Origin: Fallopia convolvulus
Taxonomy: Eukaryota > Streptophyta > Magnoliopsida > Caryophyllales > Polygonaceae
Reading direction: 5' to 3'
Length of the DNA stretch: 64,000 nucleotides
Assembly: GCA_964016875.1 (NCBI GenBank)
Contig: OZ024735.1
Location: 18,985,981 to 19,049,980 of the forward strand
Position 1 is the first letter of the stretch. Each line of letters starts with the position of its first letter. Under the pieces are notes generated by a model, which did not search any database, was not told the DNA's origin, and saw only the letters and a program-made list of their open reading frames with translations. The translations under genes and the position numbers were made by a program. Of this stretch, positions 11,486 to 23,864 are shown piece after piece.

Positions 11486-11704
11486 TCTGGCCCAGGTGTG
11501 TATATATATCACGTTGTTTGCTGACGTGATATCACGACAACATATAGCGTGATGTCACGTAACCACCCAAAAAATTGTCCTAAAATTAAATATTTTAATA
11601 CTTTTTAATGTTACGGCATTAGGTTGCGTGAAAATGTTACGGCATGACGTGCCGTGGTGCAAAAAGCTCAAAATTAGTGTGCAAAAATCTCGAGCGAAAA
11701 AAAA

Positions 11705-12801
11705 GAGAAAGAAAAAAGTAAAGTGGAAATTATCCGCCACGTGTCGTGATAGAAACGGCTATCTCCAGCTTCAATGCATCTGGAAGTTACAACTCTTATT
11801 CTAATTTCACGCGCGCCTTCCCTTCTCCTTCCTCTTACTATGCTCCGCCAATAAGATAAGAGATACCTTTACTTTCTTTCTTTCTTTCTTTCTTTCCCTT
11901 TCCAAGCCTGAATGCACTATGCCAATTCTATGGAATTGGGAAATCATTGAACCCATATTTACCTCATTCAGAGAAATCATTGAATCCAGCCATTTTTGTA
12001 GAACTTTCCCGCGTGAATCATTACTAATTGGGTAAAATGCAGCAAATCACCCTTTCATATTTTCACAAACAACCATTTAAATCTTTATATTTGTACACAA
12101 CCACCATTTGACAAATAATAAACATTAAAAGTCCAATTCTTCAAAACCTCATCTTTTAAGATGCTCTAAGAATGTCGTTAGCCTGTTAGCGGTCACTCTA
12201 ATCTCTTTCCTTATAAAAAACCATTAAAATAAAATACATATCACTTGTAAAATAAATATTGCAAGACATTACCCGTTACATATATAATTTTGTATACAAT
12301 TACTTGCTAAATTGAAAATTACAAAAAAATATATATAATTTTTACAATAATTAATGAAACCATAATTTCTTTCTTTCTTTTTATGTTAAATATATAATTT
12401 TTACATCAAAAATAGAATCGTAAACGTGCAATCATGGTTTCATTACATTAATTAATGAAGTGCAAGCGAAATTAAACACGAGTGAAAAGAAGTTTATTTT
12501 ATAACTAGAAGTATATGCTCGTGCAAATGCATGGGTTAATAATTTTATTTAAACTCTTTTTTAACATGTTTACGTATTTTTTTTTCAAATATTATATTCC
12601 ATCAATGAAGTTTTTGAAATTGTATATTTTTTTACATATAAGTTATCACATGCATTTACAATCAACATTCAATTATTTAGAAAACCTATAAAAATATAGG
12701 TCTTTTAAATAAATAATTTATGATTGATGTATAATATTAAGTAAATATTATGCGTGGAAGGTCAAGAGGCTAAGGTAGAGTATGTAAGATATGTATGACA
12801 T
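11705..12801. other. Intergenic DNA with a (CTTT)n microsatellite
   Basis: A (CTTT)n run of about 25 bp lies at 11872-11896. The rest is AT-rich with no codable feature. Confidence 0.55.
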
Positions 12802-12804
12802 TAA

Positions 12805-13852
12805 GGACTCGTTTGGTATGACAGTTGGAATCGGATTGGAATCAGGAATCGGAATGAGCCATTCCCTGAACTTAGTGTTTGGTATGTCTCTGGAATGAAC
12901 TATTCCCCAATTTATTTCTTTGATTAAATATGGAAATATATAAACCTTGTTTTATTTAACAATTGAAAAGCTTTTTTACTCTTAATCATATAATTTACAA
13001 GAGAAATTTAAAAATTGACAATTGTTGTTATTCACTAGTCACCACTACCGAATGTCAGCATGAATTTAAGTAGGCATAAATATTAAGTGAAATAACTAAA
13101 TCTCGTCAAAATCCCTATAATTAAGCACACAAGTTGACAATTACTATGATCAAATTTAAGCAAAATCAAAAATTTAAGCAAAATCATCGCCAATCTAAAA
13201 CAGCAACAAATCACACATCAACTCCATCAAATTAATGTCTGTGAAAATTTATTTTAGAAAAATTTCATGGGCGCACATGTACAGGATGAAGGAGAAAATT
13301 TTGAGAAGATGGTGCCAGGAGTATAACAAGACTTGTGGGCTGAGTTCAAAATTGCAGATTTAAGGATTTTGTGGGAGGGGTGAATTTTGATCAGTAACGC
13401 CGAAAAAAGAGGAAAGAGGTGTGGCTCCGGCTGTCCTGAGTGGTGTTGATGGCTGGCCTGGGTTTAGGGTTTTTGTGGAAAGAGAGTGGAGATTGAAGAG
13501 AGAGAGAGGGTTGTATGGGGTAGGAGAAGGCAATAGAGGCGGCAACTTCGATTTCCGGTGGTGGAGGATGGATGCTCAGGTTCGACGAACATCACGCACT
13601 TGAACTTGGTAGGGACTAGGGATGACGGGCTTTTTGGGTGGATGATACCTTACCTTTTTGGGTTTAGGGGTAAGTATTGGAATGGATGATACCTTACCTT
13701 TTTGGGTGGAATCAAATGCTTCACTGTAGTTGGAATCATCCATTCCATGAAATGAAATCCATTCCCATTCTCATCCTTACCAAACAAAATAATTGGAATG
13801 AGTCATTCACATTCCGATTCCTGATTTCAGGGAATGAGAACCAAACATGCCC
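12805..13852. mobile_element. PIF/Harbinger-like non-autonomous element (~1.05 kb)
   Basis: The left end ggactcgtttggtatgac and right end gagaaccaaacatgccc are imperfect inverted repeats of the 'GG..C.GTTTGGT' type. They are flanked by TAA on both sides (12802-12804 and 13853-13855), the 3-bp TSD of Harbinger elements. Subterminal blocks (attccgattcctgattt and its complement) also pair. The interior has a GC-richer patch (13360-13600) and a duplicated 'ggatgataccttacc' phrase at about 13641 and 13683. No transposase. Confidence 0.75.
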
Positions 13853-13855
13853 TAA

Positions 13856-15106
13856 GTCTATAGGAGGCAATTGAATGCTTTAAATTCAAAGAATTGAATG
13901 TAAAAAAATACAAATTTACATGTAGGTTAGATTGCAGTCTATATTGAGCAAGGTATCACTCCCGCCTTTTTTTTCTTTTGAGCGAAACACAAAATAACGT
14001 TAAGGAACAAATTTAGCCCAAAGACATTCGTGCATGTTATATTTTAGTGTTTGTAAAGCTACCTTAATAAATTAGCTATTTGTTAATTATTTAACCCTTC
14101 AATGCATTTATTTCTTTTTTCCCCTCCCCCACTCATTTTCTCTCTGTCTCTCGTGCTCTCTCTCTCCAAATCGTTCCTGATCATTCCAAGACTGCAATTT
14201 CAAGTCGAATTTCATTGTGCGATCATCCTATCAAGTCGATTTTCGCAATTTTTCAGACTGTGGCAAGTGTTTTTCGTTTTACAATCATCCACAAGCGTCT
14301 TCTTCATATTAGGTTTTTCGGTAATCTACAAGGGTTATGCTTTCGGTTTTGTCACTGTGTTGTTCGATTTTGTTCAAATTTTGGTTTAGATTTTGGTTTT
14401 TGTTTTCTTTTTCGGTTTGTTTTTAGTGTTCTTTTTCCGATTCGAAGATGAGTTGCATGTGATGATAGAAGATGACAAGAGTAGTTTCGTTTGATGACAT
14501 TATTTTCATTCTGGTGGATTTTGTGTTTTGATTCGCCTTTTTGTTTTGCATTCTTATTTTTTGGATGTTGTGATGTCAGTTTTGTGATTTTGTGTTTTTG
14601 TGGAATAGTGATGACAAATTTTTAACTATGATTAGAGAATTACCTTTTTGTGATTATAGTTGTTCATATTAGTTATTTTTTTTTTGTAATGGCAGTAACA
14701 TATTGATGCCAATATGTTTTTTTTTTCACACTAGTGATGATAGTTGTTTGTGATGATAGCAACTTTTTCTATTGTGCATGTTGTGTTGTCCCTTGAACAT
14801 GTTCACATTTGGTGATATGGTGATGAATTTATGTGATGTGATATTGCTGAGAATATGTTAGTTGTTTTTATTTAAGTTGAAATTAGTGATGATAATATTT
14901 TTTTGCGATGACAATGGCTTTTTCTTATGTGAGTAGGTTGTGATGACAGTTGTTACTATTGATGATAATATGTCCATTCTAATTGTTTTAGTGACATTGT
15001 TTTTGTGCTGACAATTTTAAATATTGATGACAATATGTTTACTTGAGATATGTAATATTTGCTTGTGATAACACATTTTAATCAAGTTGTTTTTTTAAGG
15101 TAAACA
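13856..15106 (+). other. Leader-like region upstream of the DUF1985 ORF
   Basis: A pyrimidine-rich stretch (14096-14170, CTCTCTCTC-rich) is followed by T-rich DNA full of gtgatgaca/gatgacaat phrases (14440-15080), like a 5' leader plus intron. It ends in a pyrimidine-AG context (tttttttaaggtaaaca) just before the ATG at 15107. Splicing is inferred only. Confidence 0.35.
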
Positions 15107-15454
15107 ATGGACACTAAGGAACTGGAACACATGGTACTTGAATCAAAACGATACCATGGAAGAGCAAACCAATATCATACTCAAAATGTTTTCCACCTCA
15201 TTAAGTGTCACCTGTCATCTGATGAGTGTAATAGGTTATGTGATGGTTGTTTGGGTCCAATTTTTAAGTTAGGGGATACTATACCACAACGTTACAAACT
15301 TATGTGTTATGCCATAATGCATGAGTTAAAACCTTCATATAAGCATGAGATGTGGTTTAGAATAGGGGGTAATGTCTGTCAGTTTGCTTTAATGGACTTT
15401 TTTGTTGTTACTAGGTTTAATTGTGGCAATATAGGTGATGGTGCGCGAATTTAA
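15107..15454 (+). pseudogene. DUF1985-domain protein fragment (transposon-type)
   Basis: The 115-codon ORF has the hallmarks of plant DUF1985: 'YHTQNVFHLIKCHLSSDE', then a 'CLGPIFKL' block, and near the end MWFRIGGNVCQFALMDF followed by VTRFNCG (consensus close to F.IG...C.F...EF..VTGLNCG). In plants this domain is found mostly in ULP1-protease-carrying MULEs and their derivatives. No protease follows. The ORF stops about 70-130 bp before the gypsy remnant at about 15526 begins, so the gene is probably cut off by that insertion. Function unknown; a functional host gene is unlikely. Confidence 0.65.
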
Positions 15455-15587
15455 CGACACACAAATGGACAAAATAAGCCGAAGTCAAGCCGAGATGGAG
15501 AAGCTAAGTGAAGATCTTGGGGGATGTGTCCCATAAGTTTTCCCACACCCATCTGAAAAAACACCCAACAACGCGACCCCAGGCAAG

Positions 15588-18500
15588 TGTAACACCCCTA
15601 TTTTGCAATGATGGGTATTACCTACAGTGACCTCGGACTTTACCGTCCAAAGTCACCTAAGGCTTTATAAAGTATTAAACTTAAATAGAATGCATAAATT
15701 GAAATGATATTACATTTATAAAAATTTGCTCAAGCATGAGACTTAGAAATTTGTTCTTACAACGCTAACCATAATAGAAAGTGAAAGAGTTCAACAACGG
15801 AAACAATGAAATATTGTTCGTACAAAAGCATAAGACAATCCAAAAATAGTCGAGAAATGACATCTTCGAGAGACTCGACCTTCTTTCCTTCGTATCTTCG
15901 TCTTTTACGCATTGGAGGGTGGTTTTCTAGAGTCTGGAATTGGTCGCGAAGGGCGAGAAATGCCAGGCAAAAATGCGGAAATAGCCAAATTGGTCTAAGG
16001 AAACTAAGCAAGTAAGAACGGAAATTCTCAAGGGTAATATGGTAACTTAACAACAATAGAGAGATATTAACGAGATGTGTTTGAGATGTAGAATCTTTAT
16101 GTGGAGCTTTAAGGACGGAAATAAGTCAATCTTGAGATGAGAGGACTGTTAAACCGAAAGAAAGAACTACTAGATTGTAGATCTTCTTAGAATAGAATAA
16201 TGTTGGGAATGTTATAATTACACACAAGTTTTTGAAAGGGCCTAGTTGTACTATTCCACCTTAACAAGCCCAAATAAGCATTCAGATTGGAAAGACGATC
16301 GTTCAAGAACCGAGAGCCGGGTCGGTCTTCCTAGTTTACTATTCCGGCCCAGTTTTATTTTCTTGTAATGTGCATTGGCACTTATCTTTATGTCGTGTCA
16401 AAACTTTGCATAACGTCAACGATTTTTAAGGGTGTGGAGGCCATGAAAGGGCCTAGTCCACTTAAAGGAACGGAGTTCCGGCACCTAGCTAGGGTGCATA
16501 GATCCCTCCAACGAGTAGGAGCAGACATAGATCATGATCCTTAAGTCGCGGGAAGAGAGGGCATGTATCCATACCACTCGACATGTTATACAGAGGTGTT
16601 CGGGCCGAGCTCGCACCCCTTATTATTAAATCCATACGAATCTCGAAAAGAGATTTTAAACAAGCAAAGGCCACACAAACAAGCCTAGAAAAATAATCCT
16701 ATGAACGATAATAATGATAATAACAATAACAAGGGGGTCATTATATCTAGCAATCGATATTCCTAGACTCGTTTATTTAGCAATCAAGTTGTTCTCAACA
16801 TCGAGAATTTAACGGAATTAATTTTACGAAACGCTTGAAGGAGAAAATCAACTTGCCTTGCCTTGAGTACGATTTCTTTTTCTCACGACTCGGAAAAAGA
16901 CAGACTTTCACGGGTTCGAACTTCAACCTAGTGATACGAGAGATAACGAGCGAATTTCTATTAAAATTCTTATCTCATTTAAAAACTATTATTTTCTCTT
17001 ATTTTTTCTTTTTACAAGAGAAAACTTAAAAGATAAATTATTTTAATTAATAATTTAGGTGGAAATTTTATATAATAATAACCCTTGATTATTATTCTCA
17101 AATACAAGCTTTTAAATTAACTTTATAAAAATAATTATATTTGTATAAAGTTTCATGCAAGAGCTGAAAATCCAAGAATTCTCTTTTTAAAACTTACTAG
17201 TAATATTTATATATTTTGGTTGAATCAATATTGTTTTCCCATGCTTTTTATTAAATCCAAAGTTGTTACTAAAATTATTTTCAAAAGTATTAATAAAGTC
17301 TTAAATTGACATGCAAGGTGAAATAGTTCATAAAAGGTCCTTTTTATATTACATGTAAATACTTTAATCAATTTATTTAACCGTAATCTTATTCTTATTA
17401 AAATACCTTATACAAAATATCTTATTAATATTATTTCAAAATTCAAAGCTTATAATAGGATTTAAGAGACATGCAAGTCTATTTTCTTTTTTAATAGTGT
17501 CTTATTTTAATAACTCCTTTTTATCTTACTCTATTTATTTAATCATTAAAATAAAAATACAACCAAGTTAATATATTTTTAAAATCAGAATTTCATTCTT
17601 AAAAAGTCATTTTATGATTCCTACAATTTATTGGAATCTATTTAATAACTTAACAAAAATTATTTTCCTTTAGATTTTATGCAAGCATGTTTATTTCTTA
17701 TTAAAACTATTTACAAGCACTTAAATTTTATAAATCTGATTTTAATTAGTATTTTGGGCCTAAAAATATCAGCCCAAACTTAATTAAATATTACCCAAAA
17801 TTAGTATTAGGCCCACCTTTGTATCTCTTCTTCTCCCTTCTTCTTTCACGCACAAAAGAAGGAACTAGGACAGAACGACGACTGACCAAGGCAACAATAA
17901 GGCGGGCGACAATGGTGTCCCTGGGCGGCTCCGACGATGACCTGGTGGTGGCGCGCGGTAGGGAGGGGTGGCGACCTTGGTGGTCCGGCGACCCAGGGTG
18001 AAGATTTAGGGGTTTTGTAAAAAATCAACAAGTAAATTGAAGGCTTCTTGGCTGAATTTTTGCTTGAAAGGGATGAAAATATGCAAGAGAGTAGGAAGAA
18101 GAGGATGGTGTGAGTTTTCTATTGAACTTCCAGTCCTATTTATAGTGGAAATTGACCCCTCCATGGATCCACACCTCCATGGATGGACCTCTCATGGAGG
18201 AGGAGATCCATGAGGATTGGTTAGCTTTGTGCTTCTTGGAGGATGACAAAAGGTGAGGTGGTTTGGTGAGAAGAACAACCAACAATTTCCATTGATGGAG
18301 TTGAAAGACATGCATTGCTCAAGTGTCGTATCAATCAAACAAGTCTGATTTGTTCAAATTGGGAAGAAGGAGGAATAAGATAATAAAAGGATTAAAAATC
18401 CTTAATGATTAGATGAGTTACTATGGCATAGCAGAAAGGAGTGCGTGTTAGTTTGTGAAAAATGAAAGAGGTTGCAGGTTCGAGCCCTACCTCTCAGATT

Positions 18501-18735
18501 TTTATTCTTGGCCTTTCCTTTGCATTTTTATTCGTATTAAAAATTAATATGCAATAAAATCCGAAATTCTATTTAATTACTTTTAATAAAAAATTTATTT
18601 GCCATTAAGATAAGCTTGTATAAATTTTAATAATTTGCTATGAAAAATTATAATAATAATTAAACTCTCTATTTTAGAGAAAAACTTAATTAAATAAATA
18701 ACTATTTCTTTTATATATAAATAGCGGCTATTACA
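15588..18735. mobile_element. LTR-bounded insertion of 3.1 kb (large solo LTR or non-autonomous element)
   Basis: It begins tgtaacacccctattttg and ends ggctattaca, the TGTAA...TTACA ends typical of some plant gypsy LTRs. The flanks gcaag and acgag match at 3 of 5 positions. Removing the segment restores the 73-bp repeat of the host LTR, so the boundaries are firm. Inside there is no gag or pol; a GC-rich patch lies at 17860-18010. A tRNA-like phrase (gttcgagccctacctc, about 18477) occurs near its right end. Confidence 0.75.
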
Positions 18736-18737
18736 AC

Positions 18738-18957
18738 GAGAGGTTGCAAAGCCAAAGGCCGCGTAGTTCCAACTAAGAGGGAAAACACCCAACAAATCGA
18801 CCCCAAGCAAGAGAGGTTGCAAAGCCAAACACCGTGCACTTCCAACTAAGAGGGAAAACACCCAACAATGCGATCCCATGCAAGAGAGGTTGCAAAGCCA
18901 AATGTCGCGCATATTCAACGGTGAGCCCGTGCACGTTCAAGTTAGCACAACCGCCTC
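18738..18957 (+). repeat. 73-bp tandem repeat, ~3 units (plus a part-unit at 15541-15587)
   Basis: Units start gagaggttgcaaagccaaa at about 18738, 18811 and 18884 and contain aactaagagggaaaacaccc. A further part-unit lies on the other side of the nested insertion. Confidence 0.9.
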
Positions 18958-19294
18958 TCTCAGCCAATCAAAGGTCACCTCCCCTTTGACCAACCAAAGA
19001 CCGCCTCTCTCTCGACCAATCAAATGGCGACGAATCTCTCATCCCACATCGAAACAACACGAAAACCTTTCTTCCCAAACTTCTATAAATAGGGGAATAA
19101 TGCGAATGTTATAGGGGTCGAAAAAAAATTCTAACTCAAGATCTATCTTGCTCGCAGAGATCGACGTGTTGACACAATCGTAAAGACCGCGCTATAATCC
19201 AAGGAAGGTCAATAAAAAGACCTCAAGTAATCAAAGAGAAACTTACACACATCAGTAGGATGATCTAGAATATTATGAAAATTGTAATCTCGAA

Positions 19295-19437
19295 CCTTAG
19301 TAGAAAGATCTCGAACAATCTGAGAATTGTAAATCCCGACTTGTAGTAGAAAAATCTCGAGCAATATGAGAATTGTAAATCCCGACTTGTAGTAGAAAGA
19401 TCTCGAACAATCCGAGAGTTGTAATCCCAAATCATAG
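19295..19437 (+). repeat. 46-bp tandem repeat, ~3 units
   Basis: agtagaaagatctcgaacaa-type units begin at 19299, 19345 and 19391, each followed by gagaattgtaaatcccgac. They lie between the TATA box and the primer-binding site, so in the transcribed part of the LTR. Confidence 0.88.
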
Positions 19438-19522
19438 TTATAATAAAAGTGAAGGTCTATTTTGTCTATTCTAATAATCTCGTGCCTCGATATTAGTGCT
19501 ACTTTATTTTGGGCTTCAAAAT

Positions 19523-19540
19523 TGGTGTCGTCTATGGGAA
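19523..19540 (+). promoter_or_regulatory. Primer-binding site of the Tat-like gypsy element
   Basis: tggtgtcgtctatgggaa closely resembles the TGGCGCCGTCTGTGGGAA site that follows the 5' LTR of many Tat/Ogre-type elements. It marks the LTR end and the start of the internal region. Confidence 0.75.
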
Positions 19541-19599
19541 CTTTTTCATCCTAAGCAGATTTCCGACAAATATAATCACCTTCGCTTTCAATCTCGAAT

Positions 19600-21930
19600 G
19601 GCTTGCCCGAACAACTTCTTCCACTCCATCCGGACAACATGCTCGACACCCAAGAATGGGCCAACGACGTTCCACAACCAGGTTGGTCGTACGACGTCCC
19701 CCCATGGGTGGACGTACAATGCTATGCAAAATCCGTACCCCTTCTAGGGGTACGCAAAGCAAGGTACGACCACCCCAAACCTATACCCTTTCCCGGGATA
19801 CATGCAGGGATGACGTCCCACCTCATCCAAAACCCTTCTCGGGTTACGGGTAGCCTCAACAAGGATATACCCTTGTACATGTCCCGGGATACGGACAGCC
19901 ACATCCGGAGTATGTGCCTGAGTATGTCTCGGGGTATGAGCCCGAGTACGAGGAATCTAGTATCGAAGAACAGGCTGAGTCAACCAACGATTCTTCGAAA
20001 ATGAGGCACTCCTGGGATCCCATGCAAATTTCACGGTCGGGCTCGCGACGGTCGCGGCGTTCGGAAAGATATGGGATGACGGCACCAGAGGACATGCATG
20101 CCTCCGCGTAGAAGGAGATGGTTTCTCTGCATTTGTTGACGAAATCTAAAGCAATCCAATGCCCAAAGGCTTCAATAAGCCTCAAATAGGGTTCTGTGAT
20201 GGGACCGCAGACCCAGAAGAGCACATCAAACACTTCGATGTTCAAATGCACGTCAACTCTTACAATGATGCAATCTTCTGCCGTGTGTTCCCAACTACCC
20301 TCGAAAAGGATGCGATGACCTGGTTCATCAGCCTTCGATACGGAACCATCTCTTCCTTCATCTAGGCGGCCCAGCTAACTAAGTCCTTCATCGCACACTT
20401 CAGTGGTTCCAGGAAGCGCAAGAAGAACATGCGCAATCTTCGTGGAGTCAAGCAAGGTGAGGAGGAAACTTTGTCTTCATGAGGGTTCACAACCGCGGTG
20501 GACGAGATCTCGCTCGTCGACAAGGCATCGAAATGAGATACCTTGATGGGGAATTTATGCCCCGGGGTCTTCAAGAATCACATCTTTCTAAAATCCCCAA
20601 GGACGTATGACGACCTCCACGCCTGGATCACTGCCCAGGTGTATGCCGAGGATGCGGAGAAATAGAGTTTCGGGCCTAGAACCGAGAAGGAAGTGGTGGC
20701 CGAGGCCAAGGGCAAGTCTAAAGTCGTCGCAACACCCACCAAAGACACGTACATGACCCAAACTCAAAACCCCGCTAACCCGCAACCTCAGGCAAAGCAG
20801 ACCACCCCGAACAACAATGCGAGAAAGGGCCGAAATTACTTTGGTGGCGGACAGCGCCGAATATAGAAGAAGGAGGGCCCCTTGTGCCGTCCAAAAGACA
20901 CCGGGCGCGGAAATCCAACAAGTGGTGCAAATAACGTACCACAAGGCCAAAACCCGGCACGAACCGATAACATCGAACAACATGCCCCAACTAAACAAGC
21001 GAGCTTAGGCCACGCAATGGCGCCCTATGGTTTCATCCACACCATCTCGAGTGGCCCCTCAATCGCTAGATCGAGCCAGCAGGAGAGAAAAAGGTATGCG
21101 CGGGCGAGTCATCACGACCCCTCGCTCGGTTTTCAGCGTCGAGCAATCTACGAGATCGCACACAGGCTTGACCTTCACATCGGAAGACGCTTAAGGGTTA
21201 CACATGCTGCATACTGATCCCTTGGTGATTCATACCCAACTCGGGTCTAAAATGGTAAAGCGTGTCCTAGTGGATACGGGATCCTATATAGACATCATGT
21301 ACTTCGACGCTTTTAAGCAATTACGGATATCTGCCACATCCCTAAAACCATATGCGGGGAAGTTGACATCTTTTTCACGCGACAAGGTGGGTGTCGCAGG
21401 GCTCGTCGATCTATGGATGACTCTAGGGACGGGTTCGACCAAGAGAATCGAGATGGTAGAATTTACAATGGTGAGGTTGCCATCGGTGTAAAATGCGATC
21501 ATCGAGAGAGAATCCCTGATGAAGTTTCAAGCCATCGTTTCCATCTATCATTTGAAAATGAAATTTCATATGGAGAACGGTGTCGGTGAGGTTATGGGCG
21601 ACCAGGAGGAGGGTCGCGCGTGTTACGCAACCTTCGCGAAGCAAAAAATCCATGTATATGTGGTCGAGGTGAAAGAGAGCGTCAACCTTCGCGAAGCCTG
21701 GAGTTTGAAAGAAAGGTCCTCGCACCCTTCGACAACAAAGGAGAGAAACTCTACATCGGGGAATGTTTCATGCGATGCCTTTGCCTGAACAGCTAGCGAC
21801 ACGCACGGGCTCCCACGGACCATTGCACGACACTCTCCCAATATCGATTGCGCCATACGGCACACGCGGGCTTCGTGTTTGACACCACCACCAACGAGGC
21901 AGAATATGAGGCCAAGACCAGTCTCTTTCT
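19600..21930 (+). pseudogene. Tat-like gypsy polyprotein remnant (gag, protease, RNase H scrap)
   Basis: Gag is recognisable at 20159-20460: 'FNKPQIGFCDGTADPEEHI', 'FPTTLEKDAMTWF', then after a stop codon 'FIAHFSGSRKRKKNM', a pattern characteristic of Tat-lineage gag. A protease domain at 21204-21490 carries VLVDTGSYIDIM, the DTG aspartyl active site. Near 21850-21905 'HAGFVFDTTTNEAEYEA' resembles the RNase H 'ATNNEAEYEA' block. Reverse transcriptase and integrase are missing and there are several stops and frameshifts. Overlapping ORFs on both strands here are shadows. Dead and truncated. Confidence 0.8.
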
Positions 21931-21934
21931 TCAC

Positions 21935-23539
21935 CTCTTTCTTCTTCCCTCCTGGTCACCAGTAACAAAGTATCAAGCAAAAAATATCACAGAACCAAAG
22001 CTAGAGATAGCAATTTCGAGAAGAAAACACACCAGCTTTCGCTTTACCACTCCCTTTCCCATGTTCGGTAACCCCCATTTGTGATGGAAATCTGCAATAG
22101 AAGGACCAAATCACCAACATTTCAGCTCCAAAATTTAAATTGATTAGACACAACTGCGAGATTCAATAGATACAAGAAAAAAAAATCCTAGATCGGCAAA
22201 AACAAGAGAAAAAAAAGAAGCTAGATCTATCCCCATAAAATGTCATATTTAAAATTCTTCAAGTTATAGACTGATAACCATAATTCACATCAAAATTCTT
22301 CAAATTATAAACAAATTGGTTTAAAATTAATGCCAGATTTAACAAGAAGAGATGAACCTTGAGAGAATGTACCAAGATCGGCGATTGATTGAAGCCTTTC
22401 AACTCAACCTCAGCCTATTACCAAAACCCTATTCTCCACTCCAGCCACCTCCTTTTAGTCTCTCCTCCATCGGTGGTGCACACGTTCGATCCATTTTCGA
22501 TTGAGCCTTCCGGGTCAAAACGGGGAGAATCGGGGCAGCTCCCGAAACTCGATCGGAGATGATGGAGAGTCATCGCTCACACAGGGAGAGAGAGAGAGAG
22601 AGAGCACGATCGGGGGAAGAAAAGGTAGAGAGAAAAGAAAATAAATCATCATTTAAAGACATATATACTTAACAAGAACCTAATTAACAAGGTAATGGGC
22701 CAAACGCCTAAATATAGGTTATGACTTTGCCTCTACGTCAAATTTCTTCATAAAAAAAACTGATGCACAAATAGCTATTTTTTATGCACATAAGAGTTAC
22801 TTTTGATGCACATACAAGGTGGAATAGATGTACAAATTTGTGTCTTTCATATATGTGCATCAAAATTGACCATGTATCTGCATCAAAACAACCAGAAAGT
22901 GCATCTTATTTTACATGTGTATCAAAAACTAACTAACTATAGTATCCATATACATAGCTAAGGTAAAAATAAAAAGTTCGAAATCAATGCACAATGTACA
23001 TCAAAAAATCGATGCACAAGTTGCACGCCACATCTAGAAACGATTTTGTTTTTAAAAAAAACGTACATAATTCAAGAAAAATACGCGTTTTTCTTTTTCA
23101 CCCAACTATAATAAAAGTCCAATTTTGGACGTACATTTTTCAGAAAACGAACGAGATTCATTCATAATTTACACATATACACTCATCTCCACGTTATATT
23201 TTTCATTTCTAAGTCGGTTTAACTTAAAAAGAATATCAATCGATGCACAAGTTGATGAATGAAATTACAGTTTTGATGAACACTATGGGCGCGTGCCCTA
23301 TATCCGTTTTTTTCAAAAATACGCGAATAATTCGCCAAAAAATCGTCTGTGTCGTTTTTTTCCCATTTCAAGTGAAACGATCAGCGCCCTTTATTTTTCT
23401 CAATCGAACGAATCTTGTTCTTTCTTATTTCTCACATGCGCGGCCATTATTACCTGAATCGGACCCATCAATTATATTTATATATACATAACTAAGTATT
23501 AAAACAGTAGCTTTATGTATGAAAGTTAGATTAAATAGT
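21935..23539. other. Non-coding DNA with (GA)n and recurring 'gatgcaca' motifs
   Basis: A (GA)n tract lies at about 22586-22603. From about 22755 to 23260 the phrase gatgcaca (or tatgcaca) recurs many times in AT-rich DNA, suggesting an old repeat whose ends I could not define. No gene is supported. Confidence 0.45.
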
Positions 23540-23540
23540 T

Positions 23541-23810
23541 CTCCCTCCATCCTATATTGTATGTGTTTTTAGCCCAAACACTTTGTCCCACACAATATGG
23601 GGTTTTGAGTTTATTTATATTGGTATTTCTTGGTAAATGTCATTCTAAGAAATTCTATCCAATGGAAATGAGGATGACACTCTCTTAAAGTAATTAAAAT
23701 TTACTTTTTAAGTAAAAAGAGGGATAATTATTTGTTTTGAAGCAAAAGTAAAGTATTTCTTAATAAGTGTGCACAATGCTAACACCCCATATATATTAGG
23801 ACGGAGGGAG
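23541..23810. mobile_element. Stowaway-type MITE (270 bp)
   Basis: The termini ctccctccatcc and ggacggagggag form the classic Stowaway (Tc1/mariner) inverted repeat. The right flank is TA as expected; the left flank is TT, so the TA target has mutated. AT-rich interior, no coding. Confidence 0.88.
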
Positions 23811-23864
23811 TAATTAAAGTCATTCTCATAATAAAGTACTATTTTTTATAATACAAGGCAAATA

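Larger units (their letters stand above)
7407..11695. mobile_element. Inverted-terminus element enclosing a satellite array (~4.3 kb)
   Basis: The left segment at about 7427-7525 and the right segment at about 11595-11690 are inverted copies. Read inward, both give gcacacta, ttttgagctttttgcaccac, tgccgtaac, ttcacgc and atgccgtaacat. Similarity looks well above 80% over about 95 bp. Next inward, both sides carry short cacggca/tgccgtga motifs and GGGCC-rich blocks. The outer junctions lie at two 8-A runs (flanks caaaaaaaa and gaaaaaaaa), which would fit a 9-bp Mutator-type TSD but are too simple to be decisive. No transposase is encoded. Alternative: two independent MITE copies that happen to flank the satellite. 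Confidence 0.55.
15526..19522 (+). mobile_element. LTR of a Tat-like gypsy element, split by a nested insertion
   Basis: The LTR is inferred from its right edge: a TATA box (tataaatagggg, about 19084-19095) and a primer-binding site at 19523-19540 that follows immediately. The left edge is uncertain; tgtgtcccataag near 15526 is a candidate start. Sequence to the left (15541-15587) and right (18736 onward) of the nested insertion joins into one 73-bp repeat unit, which proves they were once contiguous. No matching 3' LTR is seen in the window. Confidence 0.6.

Noticed and set aside
13360..13603. Overlapping ORFs on both strands
   Set aside because: They lie in the interior of a Harbinger-type MITE, have low complexity and no recognisable domain.
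18440..18515. tRNA-like sequence (gttcgagccctacctc)
   Set aside because: Only a T-loop-like phrase is present; acceptor, D and anticodon stems do not form. Such phrases occur in some plant LTRs.
18595..18967. Minus-strand ORFs with GVFPLSW repeats
   Set aside because: They are antisense readings of the 73-bp LTR repeat.
20588..20998. 136-aa minus-strand ORF
   Set aside because: Antisense shadow of the GC-rich Tat-like gypsy gag/protease region.
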